From positions 1 to 43,378 of the IMG/VR virus record IMGVR_UViG_3300009068_004104: 43,378 bases of DNA; one strand, given 5' to 3'. The stretch is from a virus. Shown here piece by piece: positions 1 to 6,796 of this stretch; the first letter of the stretch is position 1; the number at the start of each line of letters is the position of its first letter. Below the pieces are notes generated by a model, which saw only the letters and a program-made list of their open reading frames with translations, did no database searches and was not told the origin of the DNA. Position numbers and translations under genes: made by a program.

Positions 1-88
1 AGCTCATGCATTCAGCACCGAGCCCTTTTTCCCCACAGAAACTTACAGTACATAATAACAACAACAAAAAAGAAAGACCACAAGTAAC

Positions 89-286
89 ATGACACAAGGA
101 ACAGTAAAATGGTTCAATGCCCAGAAGGGTTTTGGATTCATAGCCACAGAAGACAAGGATGTGTTCGTACACATATCAGCAGTGCAGGCAGCAGGCATGG
201 ACACTCTCACGGAGGGTGATGCAGTGATGTTTGACCTGGAGAACACAGCCAAGGGACCAGCCGCAGTCAATCTTGCAGTGCAGTAG
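89..286 (+). CDS. CspA-family cold-shock protein
   Basis: A 65-residue single cold-shock domain, the usual length for bacterial Csp proteins. It opens with [15 protein letters not shown], which holds the RNP1-type motif KGFGFI, and continues with the RNP2-type motif VFVHIS. The family binds single-stranded RNA and DNA and acts as an RNA chaperone or antiterminator in the cytoplasm. In a phage it could keep viral transcripts unfolded or modulate host transcription, which is inference. The C-terminus [10 protein letters not shown] is typical of the family. The start at ATG 89 is the only sensible one, and no strong Shine-Dalgarno is seen in front of it. The gene lies in the GC-rich segment at the left end of the window, transcribed toward the sulfotransferase-like gene. 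Confidence 0.95.
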   Translation: MTQGTVKWFNAQKGFGFIATEDKDVFVHISAVQAAGMDTLTEGDAVMFDLENTAKGPAAVNLAVQ

Positions 287-346
287 CACTCCCGTTGGGG
301 TCACGCCAGTGGCCCTGTAGAACACACACCACATAACTAGTACAGC

Positions 347-937
347 ATGTTCGTCATCACTACCACTCGTCGCGGATTCGTACACATAGCTCGCACGGGG
401 GGAACCTACGTGAGGCAGCACTGTGAATCATTGCCGGGCTATCATCGTCGCCGCCCCACGCACGGCAGCCAGCTGGCACCACACTGCCTGGGCAAGGGAC
501 AGCCAATTGCATGGTGCTCCATGCTGCGAGATCCCGTGGATCGTTTCATCAGCATGTGGCAGCTGTGCCAGGTGCGAGCACGCAAAGAAAACAATCAATA
601 TTTTTATCTACAGCGGGGGCAGTCAATAAAAACCAACACATTCACTGACTGGGACAGCTGGTGTGACTGGCATCATGACCATCCCACGCAGCCCAGCCGG
701 GGTGGCATTTGGTCATCCCAGAGCAGCCGAGTGACCGCCTCCACGCGACTATATCTATTCCCCCATGAGCTGGATCTCTGTGTGTCCTGGTTGGGTGGAG
801 TGGGCGACCATGTGCCCAGACAAGGCAGCGGCGTGTTCACACAGACAGTCACGCAGGCACAGCGAGCACAGATCGAGCAGCACTATGCCGCAGATGTGAC
901 ACTGTGGCAGGATCTCTGCCACACACGCAGGCACTGA
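347..937 (+). CDS. sulfotransferase-like protein
   Basis: A 196-residue protein that looks like a small sulfotransferase of the phage and bacterial carbohydrate type. Residues 13-20 (HIARTGGT) match the 5'-phosphosulfate-binding loop (HIPKTGGT in the family). Residues 60-69 (LRDPVDRFIS) match the 3'-phosphate-binding motif. These two motifs bind PAPS, so the likely reaction is transfer of sulfate to a hydroxyl or amine of a glycan or other acceptor. The acceptor cannot be read from the sequence. A second member of the same broad family lies at 21260-21832. The gene sits between the cold-shock gene and the AspH-like gene in GC-rich DNA. Codon use (many CTG, GCC and GTG codons) differs from most of the window. 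Confidence 0.72.
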   Translation: MFVITTTRRGFVHIARTGGTYVRQHCESLPGYHRRRPTHGSQLAPHCLGKGQPIAWCSMLRDPVDRFISMWQLCQVRARKENNQYFYLQRGQSIKTNTFTDWDSWCDWHHDHPTQPSRGGIWSSQSSRVTASTRLYLFPHELDLCVSWLGGVGDHVPRQGSGVFTQTVTQAQRAQIEQHYAADVTLWQDLCHTRRH

Positions 938-956
938 AACAACACATTACCAACGG

Positions 957-985
957 TTGCACAAAGAGGCATTTCACAGTATACT
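957..985 (+). promoter_or_regulatory. sigma70-like promoter, predicted start of transcription at the start codon
   Basis: TTGCAC (957-962), a 17-nt spacer and TATACT (980-985). The expected transcription start, about 7 nt after the -10 box, falls at 992, which is the ATG of the next gene. This would give a leaderless or nearly leaderless transcript. Confidence 0.6.
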
Positions 986-991
986 GCAGTG

Positions 992-1714
992 ATGCAGCTG
1001 AAGAAACTGTGGTTGAGATCTGAGATTAGAGTGGCCAATGAGCTCATGAGTCACGTGCCCCTGTTGCGGGCAGAATTCCTGGCTCGGCACACAGATTTCA
1101 TCGCGGGTGCATTCTCTCGCGGAGTGCCCATCGAATTGCCCACTCTGCCCGACCCATCCGCGCTGACCACTCGCATGGAGGCATGGAAGATGGACGGATT
1201 GCAGTATCGCTGGAGCGATGCCGGCATACTGAAAGAACGTTTCCGTGAGCCCAAGATTCGAGCTCGCTATCCCACCGCCTGCGCCCTGTTAGAGCGTTTT
1301 GGAGATCACTGTGGCTGTGCCGGTTATTCAGTGCTGGAACGACAGGCAGTGATCACTCGTCATACCGGCATAGAGAATCGTGACAACGAGTATCTGCGCA
1401 TACACGTGCCACTGATAGTGCCCCCTGGAGACATATTCTTTGAGGTAGAAGGCACCGAGATAGACTGGTCCGATCTGTGGGGATTTGACAATCAGCTGGT
1501 ACACTCGGCTCACAATCTCACGGATCATCGCCGACTGGTGTTCCTGATCGACCTGCGCCGTGACTTCCTGGGCCTGCCCGACCAGCCGCCATTTGACCCC
1601 GAGCGAGAGAAGAACATACCCCCGTTCACTCGAGGAGCTCTGCCACGTCAACTGCACGAGCATCAGCAACAACAGGTGCAACAGCGGCTACTTCGCACAG
1701 TGATCCTGGACTGA
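992..1714 (+). CDS. aspartyl/asparaginyl beta-hydroxylase-like dioxygenase
   Basis: A 240-residue protein with the core of the AspH family (Fe(II)/2-oxoglutarate dioxygenases). In order: a HTG motif near residue 124 (the H-x-G found after the metal region), LRIHVPL near 136-142, then the H-S-A-H-N-L stretch near 171-176 followed by DHRRLVFLIDL. The second metal histidine and the 2-oxoglutarate-binding arginine are expected in that last stretch. The family hydroxylates Asp or Asn side chains or small molecules. The phage substrate is unknown. A GTG at 989 directly precedes ATG 992. ATG is preferred because the promoter at 957-985 predicts transcription starting there. The gene belongs to the GC-rich block. 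A different putative dioxygenase is at 23566-24054. Confidence 0.8.
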   Translation: MQLKKLWLRSEIRVANELMSHVPLLRAEFLARHTDFIAGAFSRGVPIELPTLPDPSALTTRMEAWKMDGLQYRWSDAGILKERFREPKIRARYPTACALLERFGDHCGCAGYSVLERQAVITRHTGIENRDNEYLRIHVPLIVPPGDIFFEVEGTEIDWSDLWGFDNQLVHSAHNLTDHRRLVFLIDLRRDFLGLPDQPPFDPEREKNIPPFTRGALPRQLHEHQQQQVQQRLLRTVILD

Positions 1715-1733
1715 TTGTTTGCTTTACCAAAGG

Positions 1734-1761
1734 TTGACAAACTGGCACAGCATGCTACAAT
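1734..1761 (+). promoter_or_regulatory. strong sigma70-like promoter with extended -10
   Basis: TTGACA (1734-1739), a 16-nt spacer and TACAAT (1756-1761), with TGC directly before the -10 box (extended -10). The downstream gene has a clear AAAGGAG Shine-Dalgarno at 1774-1780 before ATG 1788. Confidence 0.75.
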
Positions 1762-1787
1762 ACACACACAAACAAAGGAGAACATAT

Positions 1788-1952
1788 ATGAAAAGTTTGT
1801 TGACTAAAAGAAACATCATCATTGCCGCAGTGGTAGTGGTAGTGATCGTGATCGGCTACAGCCTAGTGAAGAAGCCCGCAGCGGCTCCGGCACCAGCGGC
1901 CAAGCCAGCAATCACAGCACCGGTAACACCGGCTGCACCGGCCAAGAAGTAA
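1788..1952 (+). CDS. small membrane-anchored Ala/Pro-rich protein
   Basis: A 54-residue protein. A basic N-terminus (MKSLLTKRN) is followed by one strongly hydrophobic helix (about residues 9-25, rich in Ile and Val), then an Ala/Pro/Lys low-complexity tail built from PAAP-like repeats. The layout suggests an inner-membrane anchor with an extended periplasmic tail, but no family is recognised. The start at 1788 was chosen over an upstream in-frame start at 1719 for two reasons. AAAGGAG lies 7 nt before the ATG, and an extended -10 promoter ends at 1761, inside the longer reading frame. It is probably transcribed alone, because a stem-loop follows. Confidence 0.7.
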   Translation: MKSLLTKRNIIIAAVVVVVIVIGYSLVKKPAAAPAPAAKPAITAPVTPAAPAKK

Positions 1953-1968
1953 CAACACTTGACCCGAT

Positions 1969-1994
1969 CACAGGGTGGATTCGTTCACCCTGTG
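1969..1994 (+). terminator. stem-loop after the small membrane protein gene
   Basis: A perfect 9-bp inverted repeat, CACAGGGTG (1969-1977) with CACCCTGTG (1986-1994), and an 8-nt loop. It sits 16 nt after the stop codon. No T-run follows, so it may be a factor-dependent terminator or a 3'-end stabilising hairpin rather than a classical intrinsic terminator. Confidence 0.45.
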
Positions 1995-2113
1995 TGTCAC
2001 TGGCAACAGCATGTTTAGAATATTTCTTCCGCTGCTGTCCTAGTCTTTCCCACACGATCATTGATTTATAACTGGGTGTTTTATTTCACGGCATGCCCAG
2101 TAAATAATCTAGC

Positions 2114-2503
2114 ATGAGGCACAACAGATATTCCCAGAGCAAATTGATCACCCAGCCCGACACATGGTTCTGCCAACGCCGGAGGGTGTTCATGTATCAC
2201 TACCTATACCAGCCGCAGTTTGGGCCACCCAATCAATGGCAGGATCTCGCGGGCACGCACTGCCAGTATCGTGGCTGGCTGCACCTCAGCAACTGGCATC
2301 GCGGTGAGATCTGGACCTATCCCACACAGAAGCATCTCATGATGGTGCAGATGTTGGTCACCCGAGACATGCTGATCACAACGGCCGACTGGAAGCGCCT
2401 GAAAAAAGAGAGCCAGCAGAGGAACCGTCGATGGGAACAGGAGATACGTTCGCTGATGAAGAAACACGGCGAGACTTACACCTGGTGGGGTGAAGATCGA
2501 TAA
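2114..2503 (+). CDS. hypothetical protein
   Basis: A 129-residue protein that I do not recognise. It is rich in Trp, Tyr, Gln and His, with a basic N-terminus. The C-terminal third (DWKRLKKESQQRNRRWEQEI) is highly charged and probably helical. No signal peptide or membrane segment is evident. Codon use is GC-rich like genes 89-1952, and the gene marks the right edge of that compositional block: the sequence turns sharply AT-rich right after its stop. A second in-frame ATG at 2192 would give a protein of about 103 residues. The sequence does not decide between the two starts. Confidence 0.5.
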   Translation: MRHNRYSQSKLITQPDTWFCQRRRVFMYHYLYQPQFGPPNQWQDLAGTHCQYRGWLHLSNWHRGEIWTYPTQKHLMMVQMLVTRDMLITTADWKRLKKESQQRNRRWEQEIRSLMKKHGETYTWWGEDR

Positions 2504-2668
2504 AAATTATGCAATGTCATTGATTTGAAAATATTTATATGAAAAAATTTTTGAATAAATATTTTTGCAATGCTTGGTAATCAACAACATCAAATGTTAC
2601 ATATCTTTCTTTTTTTTGAAGAAGATAAAAAATATTACAAAAATAATACAATAACAGAGAGCCCATAT
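2504..2668. other. AT-rich intergenic junction
   Basis: About 165 bases without a gene, where base composition changes from GC-rich to very AT-rich. It contains an imperfect hairpin around 2602-2626 (TATCTT facing AAGATA around a T-run) and a TACAAT hexamer at 2647-2652 with no convincing -35 partner. It probably carries the promoter of the 2701-5225 cassette, but none can be assigned firmly. Confidence 0.4.
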
Positions 2669-2704
2669 ATGCCGGAATTAAAGATTTGCGATTATTTTAT
2701 ATGA
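2669..2704 (+). CDS. possible 11-codon upstream leader ORF
   Basis: ATG at 2669 opens an 11-residue frame whose TGA stop (2702-2704) overlaps the ATG (2701) of the next gene in an ATGA arrangement. This could couple translation of the following gene. It could equally be chance in AT-rich DNA, and no strong Shine-Dalgarno precedes it. Confidence 0.2.
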   Translation: MPELKICDYFI

Positions 2705-3297
2705 GTAACAGCAAACAAAACGATTATTGCATAGGTTTTTACCAACCATTATTAAATTGTTTCATAACAACAACAAAAAACATTTTAACAGCGAACAAGA
2801 TTCCTTTTTTGTTTTCTTCGCGAATGACTATTGTTTGCTGTGACATATTGTCTGCAAAAAATATAGATATTATCGGAAGTTCAACAGATTGGTCCGGGTG
2901 GACCTTTAATGCTGCAGAACAATTCCAATTTGCCGATCCTTTATATGAAAAGAAATTACAATTGTCTCAAATTTTTAACACGGACGAATTAATAAAAGCA
3001 AACTTAAACGATAAATCCATGACCCTATTACAAGAAACCAGGAAACTACTAGATTGCATAATAAAATGGACCGATTTTTTTAATTTGCTAGAAACTAACC
3101 AAGGAGCATTGTTCATTAAAGATCATTTCGAAATAGTCAGCATATACGACGACGAATTACAAAAGTGCGTGAAAGAATGCGAAAAAATCTTGTACCTCGA
3201 AAACGAGATTACCAAGATACACAATAAAATTTTTAAATTATTAAAAGACAATAAAAAAATTTTAAGAATATATGAAGAATATCGAAATAGCCTTTAA
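2701..3297 (+). CDS. hypothetical protein, first gene of the PP-loop/PRTase cassette
   Basis: A protein of about 198 residues that I do not recognise. The N-terminal half is mixed alpha/beta in character with several aromatic residues and cysteines (for example IVCCDIL and STDWSGWTF). The C-terminal half is strongly charged and likely helical, ending in a Lys/Glu-rich possible coiled coil. ATG 2701 is preferred over the in-frame TTG at 2686. The gene overlaps the PP-loop gene by 26 nt, so the two are probably translationally coupled and act together. It may be an accessory or substrate-binding partner of the PP-loop enzyme, which is inference only. Confidence 0.6.
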   Translation: MSNSKQNDYCIGFYQPLLNCFITTTKNILTANKIPFLFSSRMTIVCCDILSAKNIDIIGSSTDWSGWTFNAAEQFQFADPLYEKKLQLSQIFNTDELIKANLNDKSMTLLQETRKLLDCIIKWTDFFNLLETNQGALFIKDHFEIVSIYDDELQKCVKECEKILYLENEITKIHNKIFKLLKDNKKILRIYEEYRNSL

Positions 3298-4483
3298 TAC
3301 CGAGAGCTGGTTGTTGGAAAAGAATTATTTTAACAGATATGATCCAAAAATTTCTTGTGAACAATGGATCGAAGAAAATATTTTTAAGACTAGCAATTAT
3401 GATTGGAAAAGTTATATTGAATGCAGGAAAAAATTCATAATGAAAAATCATGGAGGATTTGTGGTCAGAGCAGGCAAAAACATAGGACCATGGGATAATA
3501 AAAAAATAATAGACATGTTTGATCTTCACATGCCAGTTAAAAATAAAAATTATAAAAAATCTTTTTCTGACGTCACAGACGAAAGATGCGCATCATTATA
3601 TAAATCTCACAAAAATAAACCGTGGTATGTTTTGTGGAGCGGAGGGACAGACAGCACAGTAATAGTATCTGCCATATTAAAGAACATACCAGTAGCCGAT
3701 AGAGAACACATTCATATTGCCTGCAATCCCGATTCGATATTTGATAATCCTGTTTTTTTCTTTAAATTTATAAAACCCAATTTTAAAATCATCGATAGCA
3801 AGTTATTCAGTGCAGATTATCGTGATCTTTTCGAAACAACAAAACCAAAAGATTCTATCATCATTGACGGGAACCTTAGCGATCAAATTTTTAGAACCAA
3901 AGAATCATATCAGATTATAAGACAGGGCATCAGTGACATCAACCCAAAAAAAAGCCCGGATGTCTTAATTAAATTTTATAAAAATCTATACAGCCTGTCC
4001 TCGGAGGCAGCCAGCTGGTGGTACGATTCTCTGCGGCAAAATATCGAATCTGTAGACCTTCCTATTTCAACTCTGTGTGATTGGTCTCTCTGGAGCTGGT
4101 TTAATTTTTATTGGGGAATGGTGAAATTAAGAACCTTTGAGATTTCAAATATGACTTATAAAAATTTTTTATCTAATTATTTTATATGGTATGATACTCT
4201 AGATTATCAACAATGGGCATTGTCGACCACCTCCGAAGAAAAAATTGGAAAAGACATCTATGAATACAAACGTCCAGCAAAAGATTATATTTTTCAATTG
4301 GATAAAAATATTTATTATTATTATTTTAAACAAAAAGGCTACAGTGATGTTTATAGAAAATATCAAGGAATCGGCGGTGCTATCGCAGCCATTGCAGAGG
4401 ACGGATCGATTCTTCGTTTAGACAAAGACATCGATCAAATATTAATGGCACTACCAAAACATCTTAATAGATACTATGTTTAA
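3272..4483 (+). CDS. PP-loop ATPase, asparagine-synthetase-C-like
   Basis: A 403-residue protein with a PP-loop signature at residues 119-130 (YVLWSGGTDSTV; core SGGTDS at 123-128). Enzymes with this fold adenylate a carboxylate, amide or nucleobase with ATP and release pyrophosphate. A later DGNLSDQIF stretch resembles the GDxGDE(I/L)F motif of asparagine synthetase C-domains. No N-terminal glutaminase domain is present: the first 115 residues are of another type. It could therefore be an amidotransferase-like or ligase enzyme using another nitrogen donor. It overlaps the gene before it (26 nt) and the phosphoribosyltransferase-like gene after it (8 nt), so the three form a tight cassette. 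The real substrate is unknown. Confidence 0.7.
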   Translation: MKNIEIAFNTESWLLEKNYFNRYDPKISCEQWIEENIFKTSNYDWKSYIECRKKFIMKNHGGFVVRAGKNIGPWDNKKIIDMFDLHMPVKNKNYKKSFSDVTDERCASLYKSHKNKPWYVLWSGGTDSTVIVSAILKNIPVADREHIHIACNPDSIFDNPVFFFKFIKPNFKIIDSKLFSADYRDLFETTKPKDSIIIDGNLSDQIFRTKESYQIIRQGISDINPKKSPDVLIKFYKNLYSLSSEAASWWYDSLRQNIESVDLPISTLCDWSLWSWFNFYWGMVKLRTFEISNMTYKNFLSNYFIWYDTLDYQQWALSTTSEEKIGKDIYEYKRPAKDYIFQLDKNIYYYYFKQKGYSDVYRKYQGIGGAIAAIAEDGSILRLDKDIDQILMALPKHLNRYYV

Positions 4484-5225
4484 GAATCTAGATAAACTTT
4501 TCAAATTAGCAAAATATGAAGATCAATACGTAACGGATAGAATCAAATGGTTATTAAAAAATCAAGTTTTAAAATTTCGAGATAATAGTACAACAAAGTG
4601 GGGAGATCCAATACCATTTGACATAAGAGCAGAAGGAGCAAGTTCTACTCTACATATGAACAGCCTAGGCGAACTATTGGCTGATAAGGTAATCTCTATT
4701 GAAAAGGAACAAGGGGTTCGTTTTGACTCGATGTTTTGCTCACTCTATTGCGGTATGTTCACTGGTTTCAGCACTGCTCTATGGCTAGATAAAAAGTATA
4801 ATCGACAAATTAATCTAGCGGTAGGCAGAAGAGACTTTCGGGTAAAACTTGAGGATAAAACAGATTCAGATTTTTTGTGCATTCAATGTAAAGCACGTGC
4901 CCCATATGAGAGTTTATTTTGGTCCAGCCATCCAAAAAAAGACAAAAACATGGTAGGAACATTAGAAGGTAATGTTCTCATACACGACGAGATGGTCAAT
5001 TCGGGGAACACCGTTAGAGAATTGGTAGATATTTGTCGCATGAAAAATGCTAAGCCAAAAGCAATAATGGTAATAGCTGATCGAATATTAGATCCATTAC
5101 CCAAGGGAGTTCATGAAAGAATGATTGATCAAATTCCATGTTATAGTATGATTACACATTATGAATTGATAGAATGGTGCAATAACAACCAAAAAATCTG
5201 TAAAGCATTAGATGATCCCACGTAA
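4476..5225 (+). CDS. type I phosphoribosyltransferase-like protein
   Basis: A 249-residue protein whose middle part fits the type I PRTase fold. Residues 167-179 (VLIHDEMVNSGNT) match the PRPP-binding loop (family pattern hydrophobic x4, D-D/E, x5, G-x-T). A preceding GRRDFR stretch near 117-122 is where orotate-type enzymes have their catalytic loop. The family couples PRPP to a base, or releases it. The long N-terminal helix-rich extension is not typical of pyrE or apt products. The start at ATG 4476 overlaps the PP-loop gene stop by 8 nt. Last gene of the cassette, with about 110 nt and a candidate promoter before tctC. A nucleobase-related reaction for the cassette is an inference. Confidence 0.65.
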   Translation: MFKNLDKLFKLAKYEDQYVTDRIKWLLKNQVLKFRDNSTTKWGDPIPFDIRAEGASSTLHMNSLGELLADKVISIEKEQGVRFDSMFCSLYCGMFTGFSTALWLDKKYNRQINLAVGRRDFRVKLEDKTDSDFLCIQCKARAPYESLFWSSHPKKDKNMVGTLEGNVLIHDEMVNSGNTVRELVDICRMKNAKPKAIMVIADRILDPLPKGVHERMIDQIPCYSMITHYELIEWCNNNQKICKALDDPT

Positions 5226-5284
5226 GATTTATCTTATAGTATAGGTAAAATTTACCAATCTTGTCAAAGAATAGATAGAATTAT

Positions 5285-5313
5285 TGCTATAATAAATGTT
5301 ATATTAGTATAAT
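5285..5313 (+). promoter_or_regulatory. candidate promoter for tctC
   Basis: An extended -10 (TGC plus TATAAT, 5288-5293) lies 47 nt before ATG 5340, with TTGTCA at 5261-5266 as a poorly spaced (21 nt) -35. A second TATAAT is at 5308-5313. An AAAAAGGA ribosome-binding site precedes the ATG. Confidence 0.4.
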
Positions 5314-5339
5314 ATAAAAATCTAAAAAAGGAAAAATAT

Positions 5340-6329
5340 ATGAAATATAAAATAAAACAATTAATCATTATCATCTTTTTTGCATTCTTTTCTTCTCAGG
5401 CAATAGCATGGGAACCAAAAAAAGGCAGCACGATTGATGTGATTATACCTTTTCCTTCTGGAGCCGGCAACGAGATGATTTTCAGAGCAGTTGCAGGCAC
5501 TGTGGAAAATAATACCGGGGTCAAGTTCAACATAATATCAAAACCCGGAGCCGGTGGAGCTGTGGGTACCGAGCTGTTTAAATCTCAACCAGCCGACGGT
5601 CAACACATTGCCGTGCTTTCTATCGGTGGGTTGGCTGCCATGGACAAGACTTCAGAAGACTATCAAAAGAGAAAACCCTACACGGTTGACAGTTTTACTC
5701 ATGTTCTACAATTGGGATATTCTCCGGCTGTGATTATCGCTCACCCGTCCGACCCCGTGAACAACATGCAACAACTCATAAATGTTCTATTAACCGAAAG
5801 AACCACACTGGGACACTCAGGTGGTGGAGGACGTCTCGCATTTGAGGTTCTAGCATCTCGTATTAATCTTGATGAAAAAAATAAATTTTTTACTCGAGTG
5901 GAATACAAAGGACCAGCACAAACCGTACCAGATATTATAGGAAAACAGGTGAGATTTGGAGTACTACCGTTGGCTGTGGCCAGATCTTTCCATCAAGCAG
6001 GACAAATTAAAATAATTGGTTCGTCTAGTGCTAATAAGATTGCGGACCTACCCCAGGTGTCGACCTTTTCTTCTGTAGTGCCCGGAATTGACGTTCCTAT
6101 TGCATTTGGACTTACATTGCCAGCTAACGCAAAACCAGAAGTAGTAGAGTGGTACAGAAAAGAATTCTCCAAAGCTCTACAAGCGGCAGAGGTGAAAGCT
6201 AACTTTGAAAAACAATTTTTCTTTTTAGACGAAAAATTGTTAGATCCAAAAACACAATTAGCCTATATCAAAAAGTTCGAAAAAGATTCCGAACTAGCAG
6301 TGATATCGGTTATAAAATCGAGCCAATAA
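5340..6329 (+). CDS. tctC: TctC: periplasmic substrate-binding protein of a tripartite tricarboxylate transporter
   Basis: A 329-residue protein with a clear signal peptide (residues 1-23, cleavage after AIA) followed by the Bug/TctC signature. VIIPFPSGAGNEMIFR near residues 35-50 and NIISKPGAGGAVGTELF near 63-79 form the two ligand-binding loops of the family. The protein captures a small organic acid or related solute in the periplasm and hands it to TctAB. Length is normal. It heads the set tctC-tctB-tctA (gap 19 nt to tctB) with its own AAAAAGGA ribosome-binding site and candidate promoter. Ligands of Bug proteins vary widely (citrate, dicarboxylates, amino acids, aromatics), so the substrate cannot be named. 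A transporter of this type in a phage is unusual. Confidence 0.93.
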   Translation: MKYKIKQLIIIIFFAFFSSQAIAWEPKKGSTIDVIIPFPSGAGNEMIFRAVAGTVENNTGVKFNIISKPGAGGAVGTELFKSQPADGQHIAVLSIGGLAAMDKTSEDYQKRKPYTVDSFTHVLQLGYSPAVIIAHPSDPVNNMQQLINVLLTERTTLGHSGGGGRLAFEVLASRINLDEKNKFFTRVEYKGPAQTVPDIIGKQVRFGVLPLAVARSFHQAGQIKIIGSSSANKIADLPQVSTFSSVVPGIDVPIAFGLTLPANAKPEVVEWYRKEFSKALQAAEVKANFEKQFFFLDEKLLDPKTQLAYIKKFEKDSELAVISVIKSSQ

Positions 6330-6348
6330 AAGAACTGCTTTTTGTAAA

Positions 6349-6795
6349 ATGACTAACAATCGGATTGCTGGGATATTTTTATCAATAACCGGCAGTCTGG
6401 TTGTAATTTACTCTTTTTATAATTTTCGAATTGGCACTCTACAAAAGATTGGGCCCGGGTGGTATCCTATGATCGTGGGAGCTTTTCTGCTTTGTTTAGG
6501 AATTTTATTGGGCATTTCAAAAAATAAAAAAAATTACACATTCAGCACATTTCCAAACACTAAAATTAAAAGTTTTTTTTTAATTGTGCTCACAATGCCT
6601 TTGTTTGCTTTTACTGTAAATTATTTTGGATTAATTTTATCTATTTTTCTTTTTGTCTTTATAAATTCTTTCTTATGGTCAGGACAAAAAATAAAATCAA
6701 GAATAACATTATCTTTATTTTTTACTCTGATTACTGTTATTTTATTTTCTCTTATTTTAAACTTGAATATAAATCTATTACCAATTATATTTTAA
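6349..6795 (+). CDS. tctB: TctB: small membrane subunit of the tripartite tricarboxylate transporter
   Basis: A 148-residue hydrophobic protein with about four transmembrane helices (roughly residues 8-26, 40-55, 72-92 and 98-145, the last region probably two helices). Length and layout match TctB, the poorly conserved small membrane subunit. FRIGTLQKIGPGWYP near residues 25-40 is a recognisable family stretch (G-P-G-W/F-x-P). It lies between tctC and tctA with 1 nt before tctA, confirming the assignment by context. Confidence 0.9.
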   Translation: MTNNRIAGIFLSITGSLVVIYSFYNFRIGTLQKIGPGWYPMIVGAFLLCLGILLGISKNKKNYTFSTFPNTKIKSFFLIVLTMPLFAFTVNYFGLILSIFLFVFINSFLWSGQKIKSRITLSLFFTLITVILFSLILNLNINLLPIIF

Positions 6796-6796
6796 T

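Noticed and set aside
1328-1681. 117-residue minus-strand frame
   Set aside because: Antisense to the AspH-like gene, no motif, a shadow.
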